Source of the DNA: Candidatus Tectimicrobiota bacterium
Lineage (GTDB): Bacteria > UBA8248
Assembly: GCA_016184445.1 (NCBI GenBank)
Contig: JACPCT010000186.1
Location: 1-8,506, forward strand
Length of the DNA stretch: 8,506 bases
Reading direction: 5' to 3'
A program made the position numbers and the translations under genes. The notes beneath the pieces were generated by a model that saw nothing but the letters and a program-made list of their open reading frames with translations, searched no databases and had not been told where the DNA came from. Below, piece after piece: positions 1 through 6,871 of this stretch (position 1 is the stretch's first letter; the number at the start of each line of letters is the position of its first letter).

Positions 1-69
1 GATTCCACCTTCATGCGCGGGGCGGCGGGGCCTGGGGGGCGGGCCGCCGCGGCCTTGGGGGGCAGAGCC

Positions 70-1086
70 ATGGCGCCGACCTACGTGATTTCCGCCCGTG
101 CCGTCGAGAAGGGCGCGTTCGCCCCCGAGCCCGGCCCGCCGCTCCTGCTCGCGGTGCCCCGGGGCAAGGACTTCGAGCCCCGGCACGCGGTGGAGAAGCG
201 GGAGGACTGGCTCCAGGGCGTGCGCGACCTGGCCGACGGCCAGGCCGACGGCCGCGTCTCCGAGGCGGGCGACGTCCTGGTCTTCGTCCACGGCTACAAC
301 AACTCCATCGGCGAGATCCGGCGGCGGCACGAGATCCTCCAGGCCGGCCTGGCCCGGGAGGGCTGGAAGGGGCTCGTGGTCTCCTTCGACTGGCCCTCCG
401 ACACGAGCACCCTCAACTACCTGGAGGATCGCGAGGACGCCGCCGACACCGCGAAGTACCTGATCACGGACGGCATCGGCCTGATCATCACCGGCCGGGC
501 CGCGGGCTGCCAGACCAACGTCCACCTGCTCGGCCACTCGACCGGCGCCTACGTGATCATGGAGGCATTCGCCGCGGCGGAGAAGGTCGGCCGCTTCTAT
601 AAGCGCGACTGGCGGATCGGCCAGGTGGGCTTCATCGGGGGGGACGTCTCGGCCGCGAGCCTGGACGCGGATTCCCAGTGGGCGGAGCCGATGTTCAAGC
701 GGATCATGCGGCTCACGAACTACCAGAACGGGTTCGACGATGTGCTCGCGGTCTCGAATGCGAAGCGCCTGGGCGCCTCACCCCGCGCCGGGAGGGTCGG
801 CTTGACGCCCAACGCGCACCCCAAGGCCGTGAACGTCGATTGCAGCGGTTACTTCTCCACCGTCGACCCCGGGAAGCAGAAAAACAAGGTTGGCTGGTGG
901 GCCCATTCCTGGCACATCGGCAACCGCGTCTTCGCCCGGGATCTCGCCATGACGCTGGAAGGCCGGATCGACCGCAACTACGTCCCGACCCGCGAGGTCC
1001 GGGATGGCCGCCTGCGCCTCCGCGCCGGGTCCCGGCCCAGGTTCGAGGAGCAGTGGCTCGACCACGCGAGAGGGGAAACCGGCTGA
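70..1086 (+). CDS. Alpha/beta hydrolase, DUF900-like
   Basis: Predicted serine hydrolase of 338 residues with an alpha/beta-hydrolase fold, resembling the DUF900 group. Seen directly: an oxyanion-region motif V-H-G-Y-N-N starting near residue 73, a V-S-F-D-W-P-S strand motif typical of DUF900 proteins, and a nucleophile elbow G-H-S-T-G with the serine at residue 157 (codon 538-540). A late histidine in W-W-A-H-S-W-H is a candidate for the catalytic base; the acid residue is not clear, though G-G-D-V follows at about the expected distance. No signal peptide or membrane segment is seen, so it is probably cytoplasmic. An ATG at 13 is also in frame, but it would add a Gly/Ala/Arg-rich tail with little protein character. 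The ATG at 70 follows a G-rich stretch that could serve as ribosome binding site. This is the only plus-strand gene here and it converges on the minus-strand cluster, so it is probably not part of that operon. Substrate unknown. Confidence 0.85.
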   Translation: MAPTYVISARAVEKGAFAPEPGPPLLLAVPRGKDFEPRHAVEKREDWLQGVRDLADGQADGRVSEAGDVLVFVHGYNNSIGEIRRRHEILQAGLAREGWKGLVVSFDWPSDTSTLNYLEDREDAADTAKYLITDGIGLIITGRAAGCQTNVHLLGHSTGAYVIMEAFAAAEKVGRFYKRDWRIGQVGFIGGDVSAASLDADSQWAEPMFKRIMRLTNYQNGFDDVLAVSNAKRLGASPRAGRVGLTPNAHPKAVNVDCSGYFSTVDPGKQKNKVGWWAHSWHIGNRVFARDLAMTLEGRIDRNYVPTREVRDGRLRLRAGSRPRFEEQWLDHARGETG

Positions 1087-1090
1087 GGGG

Positions 1091-1861
1091 CTACTCCGGC
1101 ACGAACGCCACGGCGCGGATCCACGCCCCGCTCGCCTTCTCCACCTTGATCGGGAAGAGCGCGATCTTGAAGCCGAAGGGGGGGAGCTGGTCGAGGTTGG
1201 CGAGCTTCTCGGCGTGGATGTACTCGCGCTCCCGGGCCAGGAAGTGCGAGGGCCACAGCGAGTGGGGCCGCCCCGCCAGGTGGTTCCGTTTCATGAACTT
1301 GTAGGGCACGTCGAAACCCCATGCGTCCGTGGCCATGACCTTGATGCCCTGGCCGATGAGCCAGAGCGTCGCCTCCCGCGACATCCCCGCGAAGCACTCG
1401 AAGAAGTCCGGCTTGCGGTGGCGCTTGTCCGCGCCGGTGCGGATGCACACGATGTCCCGGGGCTTGAGGGCGTAGCCGATCTTCTGGAGGGCGTCCTGGA
1501 CGTCCCGCGCCGTGATCTCGTAGCCGGCCGGCTTCTCGTGGAAGTCCAGCACGACGCCGTCCCCGAAGCACCACTCCAGCGGCACCTCGTCGATCCGCTT
1601 GGCGGGCTTGCCCTCCGAGAGGGGGCCGTAGTGATAGGGGGCGTCCAGGTGGGTGGCCGCGTGGGTGGCGACGCGGAGCGTCTCGCTCGAGGTGCCCATG
1701 CCGTCCGGCAGGTCGCCGGGGTCGATCCCCATGTTCTTGGCGGCCTGCCGGCCGAAGGCCTCGTGGTCCCAGTACATGATGACCTGCTCCTGGGGCTCGA
1801 AGGCGTTGTTCATGATCGGGACGCTGAGGTCCACGAGCCGCACCTTGGGCCAGTTCGCCAT
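1091..1861 (-). CDS. Cyclase family protein (kynurenine formamidase-like metal hydrolase)
   Basis: A 256-residue member of the cyclase / kynurenine formamidase-like family, metal-dependent hydrolases that open amides, lactones or related cyclic substrates. Seen: an N-terminal V-D-L-S strand (residues 10-13) and the family signature H-A-A-T-H-L-D-A-P-Y-H at residues 67-77. His67, His71 and Asp73 are the expected metal ligands and His77 the usual catalytic histidine. The length is normal for the family and the protein looks intact. It starts at an ATG preceded by AGGAG about 8 nt upstream and ends with TAG. It follows the SDR gene after 36 nt and is the last gene of the minus-strand cluster. 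Its stop lies 4 nt from that of the convergent hydrolase. The large insert between DLS and the HxxTH motif is typical of the subgroup often annotated simply as 'cyclase family protein'. True formamidase activity is not supported by any kynurenine-pathway neighbour. Confidence 0.9.
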   Translation of the reverse strand: MANWPKVRLVDLSVPIMNNAFEPQEQVIMYWDHEAFGRQAAKNMGIDPGDLPDGMGTSSETLRVATHAATHLDAPYHYGPLSEGKPAKRIDEVPLEWCFGDGVVLDFHEKPAGYEITARDVQDALQKIGYALKPRDIVCIRTGADKRHRKPDFFECFAGMSREATLWLIGQGIKVMATDAWGFDVPYKFMKRNHLAGRPHSLWPSHFLAREREYIHAEKLANLDQLPPFGFKIALFPIKVEKASGAWIRAVAFVPE

Positions 1862-1897
1862 GGGTCTTTCTCCTGGCGGCGCCGGGGGGGGGCGGGC

Positions 1898-2656
1898 TCA
1901 GCCCCCCATCACGATGCCGCCGTTCACGTCGAGGCAGATGCCGGTGATGTAGGAGGCCTCATCCGAGGAGAGGAAAAGCGCCGCGTTCGCGATGTCGATG
2001 GGCCGGCCGACCCGGCCCAGGGGGATTTGGGCCACGACCTCCTTCTCCCTGGCGGGCAGCCACGGGTCCGTCAGCGGGGTGGCGGTCGGCCCGGGGGCGA
2101 TGGCGTTGACGGTGATCCCGTGGGGGCCCAGCGTCCGGGCCAGCGCGCGCGTGAGGCCGATCACCCCCGCCTTGGCCGCGGTGTAGGGGAACCCCGCGGC
2201 GACGGACCCCAGCCTCCAGGCGGAGGAGGAGAGGTTCACGATGCGGCCGTACTTGCGGGCCATCATCTGCTCGGAGACGGCACGGATGCAGAGGTACTCC
2301 CCCTTGAGGTCCACGCCGAGGACGGCGTCCCAGTCCTCCTCGGTGTAGTCGAGGTAGGGCTTCTTGGGGGAGATGCCCGCGTTGTTGATGAGGATGTCGA
2401 TCCGCCCGAAGGCGCCGAGGCCCGCCTCCACCGCGCGGCGGACCTGATCGCTCTTCGAGACGTCCAGCGCCTCGCCCCGGGCCGCGTGCCCTTCCTTGGC
2501 CAGCCCGGCGCAGAGCTTCTCCAGGCGCTCCCGGTCCCGGTCGCAGGCGAGGACCGAGGCGCCCTCCCGGGCGAAGAGGCGGGAGACCGCCTCTCCGATG
2601 CCGCTCGCCGCGCCCGTGACCATGGCCACCCGGCCCTTGAGACGCATGTCCGGCAC
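1898..2656 (-). CDS. SDR family oxidoreductase (FabG-like, probably NAD-dependent)
   Basis: Classical short-chain dehydrogenase/reductase, 252 residues, with a Rossmann fold. Seen: the cofactor glycine motif T-G-A-A-S-G-I-G at residues 14-21, N-N-A-G at 91-94, a serine cluster at 143-145, and Y-T-A-A-K with Tyr158 and Lys162 as the catalytic pair. Asp39 at the end of the second strand (A-C-D-R) usually indicates NAD(H) rather than NADP(H). The residue that is often Asn in the catalytic tetrad (x-N-L-x-G) is Asp116 here (V-D-L-K-G). The C-terminus carries the common I-T-G-x-x-L-D-V-N-G-G segment. The start ATG has a GGAGGG about 7 nt upstream, overlapping the stop of the preceding SDR gene (6-nt gap), so the two are probably translationally coupled. 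The substrate is presumably a hydroxy or keto intermediate of the cluster's pathway. FabG-type fatty acid synthesis is less likely, as no acyl-carrier genes are present. Confidence 0.92.
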   Translation of the reverse strand: MPDMRLKGRVAMVTGAASGIGEAVSRLFAREGASVLACDRDRERLEKLCAGLAKEGHAARGEALDVSKSDQVRRAVEAGLGAFGRIDILINNAGISPKKPYLDYTEEDWDAVLGVDLKGEYLCIRAVSEQMMARKYGRIVNLSSSAWRLGSVAAGFPYTAAKAGVIGLTRALARTLGPHGITVNAIAPGPTATPLTDPWLPAREKEVVAQIPLGRVGRPIDIANAALFLSSDEASYITGICLDVNGGIVMGG

Positions 2657-2662
2657 CCTCCG

Positions 2663-3439
2663 CTAGAACTGGACGAAGCCGCCGTCCACGTTGATGGACT
2701 GGCCGGTGATGCCCGCGGCGCCGTCCGAGGCGAGGAGGAGGGCCAGGGGGGCGACCTCCTCCGGGTCGATGAAGCGCTTCATGGGGACGCGGTTGCGCAG
2801 CTCCGCCTCCTGCTCCTCGAAGCTCTTGCCCGTCTCGTCCGCCCACTTCTGGATGCTCTCGGTGAACATGCCGGTCGCGACGAAGGTGGGGCAGATGCAG
2901 TTGGCGGTGATGCCCAGGGGCGCCACCTCGGCCGAGAGGGACTTCGTGAGCCCCAGGACGGCGTGCTTCGAGGCCGCGTAGGCGCTGCGGAAGGGAAGGC
3001 CGATCTTCCCCGAGACCGAGGCCACGTTGATGATCCGGCCCCACTTGCGCTCCATCATGGAGGGGAGCACCTCGCGGATGGCGGTGAAGGGGGCCTTGGC
3101 GTTGATCTGCATGGTGCGGTTCCAGACCTCGTCCGGGAGCCGGTGGACGGGCTCGAAGCTGACGATGCCGGCGTTGTTCACCAGGATGCCGATCGGGCCC
3201 AGCTCCTTCACGGCCGCGCGGATGGCCTGGATGATGTCCTCGTCCTTCAGCACGTCGCAGCGGCAGACGAGCGCCTTGCGGCCCATCTGGCGGATCTCGG
3301 CGGCGACCTTCTCCATCTTGTCCACCGAGCGGGCGGCCAGGGCGACGTCCGCCCCCTCCCGGGCGTAGAGCCGGGCGACGGCCCCGCCGATCCCGCCCGA
3401 GGCCCCCGTGATGAAAGCGACCTTCCCTTGCAGCTTCAT
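2663..3439 (-). CDS. SDR family oxidoreductase (probably NADP-dependent)
   Basis: Second classical short-chain dehydrogenase, 258 residues. Seen: T-G-A-S-G-G-I-G at residues 11-18, N-N-A-G at 88-91, Asn113 in I-N-A-K-A, Ser141, and Y-A-A-S-K with Tyr154 and Lys158, so the full Asn-Ser-Tyr-Lys tetrad is present. Arg37-Ser38 after the second strand suggests NADP(H) preference, opposite to the neighbouring SDR. A segment around residues 193-215 (rich in Glu, Gln and Lys, before R-V-P-M-K-R-F) is a substrate-lid region like that of 3-hydroxybutyrate-dehydrogenase-type SDRs. The frame stays open upstream to 3955, but the ATG at 3439 is chosen because it begins M-K-L-Q-G-K-V, the normal SDR start, and follows GAGGAG by a few bases; the upstream extension only mirrors the CMD gene in another frame. 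It lies 38 nt after the CMD stop. The two SDRs share the fold but differ clearly in sequence, so this is not a recent duplication. Confidence 0.92.
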   Translation of the reverse strand: MKLQGKVAFITGASGGIGGAVARLYAREGADVALAARSVDKMEKVAAEIRQMGRKALVCRCDVLKDEDIIQAIRAAVKELGPIGILVNNAGIVSFEPVHRLPDEVWNRTMQINAKAPFTAIREVLPSMMERKWGRIINVASVSGKIGLPFRSAYAASKHAVLGLTKSLSAEVAPLGITANCICPTFVATGMFTESIQKWADETGKSFEEQEAELRNRVPMKRFIDPEEVAPLALLLASDGAAGITGQSINVDGGFVQF

Positions 3440-3477
3440 GGCTTCTCCTCGTCGGGAAGTGATGGGTTCAAATCCGT

Positions 3478-4089
3478 TCAGCGCGCCAGGACGTCCCGCG
3501 CGTACCTCTTGAGCTTCTCGGGGGACACCGTGGTGGAGCGCATGCCGGGGGGCGGCGCCTCCAGGTCGAGCTGGAGGGTGTCGTTCAGGCGGTTCATCAG
3601 GTTGAAGTGGCAGATGACCACCGTCAGCTCGATGATCTCCTGGGGGTTGAAGTGTGTCTTCAGCTCCTCCCAGCATTTCGTGTCGCGCTTCGCCTCGTTC
3701 TTGGTGACCAGCTCGGCCCAGCGCACCACGCACTTCTGCCTGGGCGAGAGGGCCGCCGAGGCCTCGAAGTCGCCCTCCGCCGCCGCCACCTCCGCCGCCG
3801 TCAACCCGCTGACTTGACCAAGCCGCCGGTTGTGCCCGAGTCAGAAGTGGCAGGTGTTGACGGCCGAGGTGCGGATGACGGCCAGCTCCTTCGTCTTGGC
3901 GTCGAGCGCCCCCCCGCTCTCGCGCTGGATGGCGGTGGTGAAGGGGACGAGCCACTTCACCACCCAGGGGCTGTGGGCGACGGTGCGCGTGGAGTTCGAG
4001 ACGAACCCGAGGAGCTCCCGGGCGCCGTCGAACACCCGGCGCAGCTCCTCCGGGGCTTCCTCGTCCGAGATCTTGGGCAGGCGCGGCAT
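3478..4089 (-). CDS. CMD/AhpD-like selenoprotein with in-frame TGA (Sec83)
   Basis: Carboxymuconolactone decarboxylase / AhpD-like protein of 203 residues, predicted to contain selenocysteine. Reading from ATG 4089, the frame meets TGA at 3841-3843 (codon 83) and continues open in the same frame to a terminal TGA at 3478-3480. Both halves belong to one family. The first has M-P-R-L-P-K-I-S-D-E-E-A-P and the K-E-L-A-V-I-R-T-S strand. The second has the C-terminal CMD pattern I-E-L-T-V-V-I-C-H-F-N-L-M-N-R. The TGA falls in C80-H-F-U83-L-G-H86, where relatives have the redox-active C-x-x-C, and Glu68 lies 12 residues before Cys80, the spacing of the AhpD proton-relay glutamate. The expected role is selenol/thiol redox or peroxidase-type chemistry, not necessarily decarboxylation. 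The start has AGGAG upstream. It follows the HMGL-like gene by 32 nt and precedes an SDR by 38 nt. A SECIS-like hairpin follows the TGA. Alternatives are a nonsense pseudogene or a sequencing error, both less likely given the exact Cys position. Confidence 0.88.
3802..3832 (-). promoter_or_regulatory. Bacterial SECIS-like hairpin
   Basis: A foldable stem-loop inside the coding sequence just 3' of the UGA. Reading the mRNA, CAACC pairs with GGUUG (5 bp). A G-G mismatch follows, then a GC/GC step with a single bulged A on the 3' side, then GGCUU pairs with AAGUC (5 bp, one G-U). The tetraloop is GGUC. The loop starts 22 nt after the UGA, within the roughly 16 to 37 nt range described for bacterial SECIS elements, and has G in its first two positions. 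The E. coli fdhF SECIS, as I recall it, also presents GGUC at its tip. I paired this by hand and computed no folding energy. Confidence 0.75.
3841..3843 (-). other. In-frame UGA read as selenocysteine
   Basis: Codon 83 of the CMD/AhpD-like gene. The triplet is TGA on the minus strand, flanked by TTC before and CTC GGG CAC after. It occupies the second position of a C-x-x-U redox pair. Recoding needs SelB, tRNA-Sec and selenophosphate synthetase from elsewhere in the genome, which this window does not show. Confidence 0.82.
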
Positions 4090-4121
4090 TTCTCGCTCCT
4101 ATCGCGTTCCAGGCGAAGGCC

Positions 4122-5384
4122 CTAGCGGCCGGCTTCCTCGACGATGCGGCGGAACTCGCCGTTCGTGAGCTGGCGCTTCCGCCAGCGGATCTCGGAGCGC
4201 ACCCTCTGCACCACGGCGGGCTCCTTGCCGGAGGCGATCTTCAGGCCCAGCTCCTTCGCCTTGGTGCGGACGGCCCAGGGGCCGGAGTAGTGGCCCAGCA
4301 GGTTGTGCCGGGCGTTCCCGAACATGTGGGGCTTCATGCAGAGGTAGGACCAGAAGCCCTCCTCCCCCTCCGGGACGCGGTAGTGGACCTCGACGAGGTG
4401 GGAGAAGGCGGTCTTCCCGACGAAGGGCATGGTGTCGGTCATGGGCCACTTCATGACGTCGGAGACGAGGCGGGAGAGCTCGGTCATCTTCTCGAGCCGG
4501 ATGCCGCAGTCGATGCCGTAGTAGATCTGGAGCACGGCGGCCACCTCGGCCAGGGGCGCGATGTGGGCCCGCTCCCCCAGGCCGTTCACGCACGCGTCGA
4601 TGAGGTCGGCCCCTCCCTCCACGCCGGCGTAGAGCGCCGCCGTCGCCAGGCCGATGTCGTTGTGGGTGTGGAGGCCGATCTCGGTCCCCGGCAGCAGGCG
4701 CTTCATCTCCCGCACGACGTGGGTGTAGACGGGGGTGATCGCCATGCCGTTGATGTCGTCGAGCTTGATCATGTCGGCGCCCGCGTCCACGAGCTTCCGG
4801 CAGACCTCGGCGAGGCGCTGGATGGGGATGCGGGTGCAGTCCTGGATGAGGCAGCCGACCTTCCTGCTCTTGCCCGCCTTCTCCCGCGCGTAGGCCACCG
4901 AGCCCATGGCGCGCTCGATGGCCTGCTCGATGGTGATGCGGGCCCCGGCCATGGACTCGAAGAGGCACATCTGGTGCTCGGAGAAGGAGAAGCACAGCGT
5001 GGTGTAGTCGGCACCGTGGCCGAAGTTCAGGTCCACCTCCACCTTGGCCATCTCGGGGTTCAGGACGGCGGTGGGGTGGACCAGCGCCTCGATGGTCACG
5101 TGGGGGTGCCGCTTCTTGACCTCCTCCATCTCCTGGGGGTCGTCGTGGTGCATCTGGACCATGCGGACGCCCGCCTCGACCAGCTTGTCGGCGATGAGGA
5201 GCACCTCGTCCCGGCGCAGGGAGACGCCGGGGAGCTGGCGCCCCTCGCGCAGGGTGATGTCGCAGAGCTTGAGGTTGGGGGAGATGGCCATCTGGGAGCG
5301 GATCTCCTCCGAGAAGCAGTGCTGCGAGATCCGCCAGAGATCCGTGATGGCCTCCAGCTTGCCGTTGACGGGGTGTCCTGGCAT
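4122..5384 (-). CDS. HMGL-like / pyruvate carboxyltransferase family enzyme
   Basis: A 420-residue TIM-barrel enzyme of the HMGL-like (pyruvate carboxyltransferase, DRE-TIM metallolyase) superfamily, which includes isopropylmalate and homocitrate synthases and HMG-CoA lyase. These form or cleave C-C bonds using a divalent metal. Seen: D-I-T-L-R-E-G with Asp42, Arg46 and Glu47 (the DRE motif); L-D-D-I-N-G-M mid-barrel; the metal-binding G-L-H-T-H-N-D with His239 and His241; and N-G-L-G-E-R with Glu271-Arg272. After that motif the usual A-G-N of the synthases is A-H-I, so the precise activity is open. About 38 residues precede the first strand, and a C-terminal extension of over 100 residues includes G-K-T-A-F-S-H. 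No LeuA-type regulatory domain is obvious. The frame is open to 5546, but ATG 5384 is chosen for its strong ribosome binding site; the extra 54 residues look non-coding and overlap the permease end. Function in the cluster: aldol-type condensation or cleavage of an imported acid (inference). Confidence 0.88.
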   Translation of the reverse strand: MPGHPVNGKLEAITDLWRISQHCFSEEIRSQMAISPNLKLCDITLREGRQLPGVSLRRDEVLLIADKLVEAGVRMVQMHHDDPQEMEEVKKRHPHVTIEALVHPTAVLNPEMAKVEVDLNFGHGADYTTLCFSFSEHQMCLFESMAGARITIEQAIERAMGSVAYAREKAGKSRKVGCLIQDCTRIPIQRLAEVCRKLVDAGADMIKLDDINGMAITPVYTHVVREMKRLLPGTEIGLHTHNDIGLATAALYAGVEGGADLIDACVNGLGERAHIAPLAEVAAVLQIYYGIDCGIRLEKMTELSRLVSDVMKWPMTDTMPFVGKTAFSHLVEVHYRVPEGEEGFWSYLCMKPHMFGNARHNLLGHYSGPWAVRTKAKELGLKIASGKEPAVVQRVRSEIRWRKRQLTNGEFRRIVEEAGR

Positions 5385-5390
5385 CTGATT

Positions 5391-5402
5391 CTCCTTCCTT
5401 CC
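5391..5402 (-). promoter_or_regulatory. Strong Shine-Dalgarno site of the HMGL-like gene
   Basis: On the minus strand GGAAGGAAGGAG ends 6 nt before ATG 5384. It fixes the start there rather than at upstream in-frame codons reaching 5546, and it is the best ribosome binding site in the window. Confidence 0.75.
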
Positions 5403-5470
5403 CTTCCGTGAAGAATTGGGCCGCCCGAAGGCGGAGCTGGCAAAGGTTCGTTTTCCCCGTGGCGCGATCG

Positions 5471-6871
5471 CTATTCCCTGTTCGTTGACCCGTTGAAGGC
5501 TCGTCCCGGCGGCTCGGTGTAGCGGGGGTTGAATCGCGCGCGCCATCGAGCCTGCTTCGCCGTGACGAAAAGGGCAAGAGCCATCGCCCCCGCCAAGAAG
5601 GCGATTCCGGGCTTGACGGCGAAGGCAAGGAAGAAGAAGGCCGCCGCGCCCAGGAGGACGCGGTCAAGGAGCGAGGCGACGTGCAGGTAGTGCCCCTGGA
5701 GGCAGGCCGCGATGGCGAAGCAACCCAGCAACGCCCCCGCGGCCGCGGACAGGACCTGCGCCGGCGTGCCCAGCGCCATGAGGGCCGGGTTGTAGGCGAA
5801 GAGAAAGGGAACGATGAACGCCAGGTATCCGAATTTGATGGACCACCAGGCCGTCTTGAAGTAGTCGGCGCCCGCCACCCGCGCCGCCGCCAAGGAGGCC
5901 AGCGCCACGGGGGGGGTCAAGGCCGAGAGGACGCTGAAGTAAAGGGCGAAAAAATGGGCCTGGATCGGGTTGGCGCCCAGCCTCACGAGGGCGGGAACGG
6001 CGACGACCGCCACGATGATGTAGGCGGGCACGGTGGGAAGCTCCATGCCCAGGACGGCGAGGGCGAAGGCGGTCAACACGTAGCTCCACAGCAGGCTGCC
6101 GCCGGAGAGATCGGACAGGAGCAGGGGGAACTTGATCGCTATCCCCGTCGCCGTGGCAATTTTCACGAAGATGGAGATGCACGCCATCACGAGCGCGAAC
6201 TCGGCCGCCCGCCTTCCCCCGTCGTCGAGGCAGCGTGCGATGGTCCGCAGATAGGCTGCGCCGGGGCGCCGGGGCATGCTCACCAGGATCAGGCTGATGA
6301 TGGCCCAGAAGGCCGCCATCCCCGGCGTGTACCCCGCCACCAGCACTCCCACCAGCACCACGATGGGGAGGAGGTATTTCAGGTCCCAAAGAAAGGTGCG
6401 CAGCGGAGGGAGCCCTTCGGCGGGCGCGTCCCGCAGGTTCGACGACCGCACGTGGAAATGGACGCTGAAGCCCACCGCCGAGAAATACAGAATGGCGGGG
6501 ATGATGGCGTAGCCGCATATCGTCAGGTAGGAGACGCCGGTGAACTCGGCCATCACGAAGGCGACGGCTCCCATCACGGGAGGCATGATCTGCCCCCCGG
6601 TGGACGCCGCGGCTTCGACCCCCCCCGCCGCCTGCGGGGCAAGGCCCTGCCGCTTCATCAAGGGGATGGTGAAGGTGCCGGTGGTCACCACGTTGGCCGT
6701 GGGGCTCCCCGAGCCCATGCCGCAAAGGGCGCTGGCCACCACCGCCGCGTAGGCCCCGCCTCCCTTTACGTTGCGGAAAAGGGCCTCGTGAAGTAAGGCG
6801 CGGCTCTGGGGAGAGGCCGCCGCCGGCGAAGCCGGCGGCGGCCGGGGACCAGGCGAAAACCTCTCACGCAA
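5471..6871 (-). pseudogene. TRAP fused permease, C-terminal fragment (large DctM-like part)
   Basis: C-terminal two thirds of a TRAP transporter fused permease, the membrane part that works with a TAXI binding protein to import small organic acids using an ion gradient. True homology runs from about 6774 (R-N-V-K-G-G-G) to TAG 5471. It includes A-N-V-V-T-T-G-T-F-T-I-P-L-M-K-R and S-T-G-G-Q-I-M-P-P-V-M-G-A-V-A-F-V-M-A, both hallmark TRAP permease segments, then many hydrophobic helices (for example the Y-L-L-P-I-V-V-L-V-G-V and Y-I-I-V-A-V-V-A-V-P-A regions) and a hydrophobic C-terminal pair. The first 32 or so codons of the open frame (TTG start at 6871) are not permease: they translate the 99-bp inverted repeat. 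The fragment lies in a different frame from the N-terminal piece. If the sequence is right, the permease is inactive; if the junction is an artefact, the real gene is intact at roughly 640 residues. Confidence 0.85.

Noticed and set aside
1884..1892. Run of nine G (C on the coding strand) before the cyclase gene
   Set aside because: It is in the untranslated spacer upstream of the ribosome binding site, so slippage would not change a reading frame. It is probably just base composition.
3463..3476. GGGTTCAAATCC, resembling a tRNA T-loop
   Set aside because: The flanking bases do not form a T-stem beyond two pairs, and no acceptor, anticodon or D arm can be built upstream. It lies in the CMD-SDR spacer by chance.
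3478..3804. Separate small CMD gene starting at TTG 3804
   Set aside because: The frame is continuous with the upstream half across one TGA, there is no clear ribosome binding site at 3804, and the family domain needs both halves.
1004..3817. Very long plus-strand open frame of 937 codons
   Set aside because: It runs antisense to four well-supported genes and has low-complexity Arg/Gly/Asp/Val/His-rich translation typical of shadow frames in GC-rich DNA.
3478..4089. CMD gene as a simple nonsense pseudogene
   Set aside because: There is no other damage, the TGA is exactly at the redox Cys position, and a SECIS-like hairpin follows. It remains possible only if the genome lacks Sec machinery.
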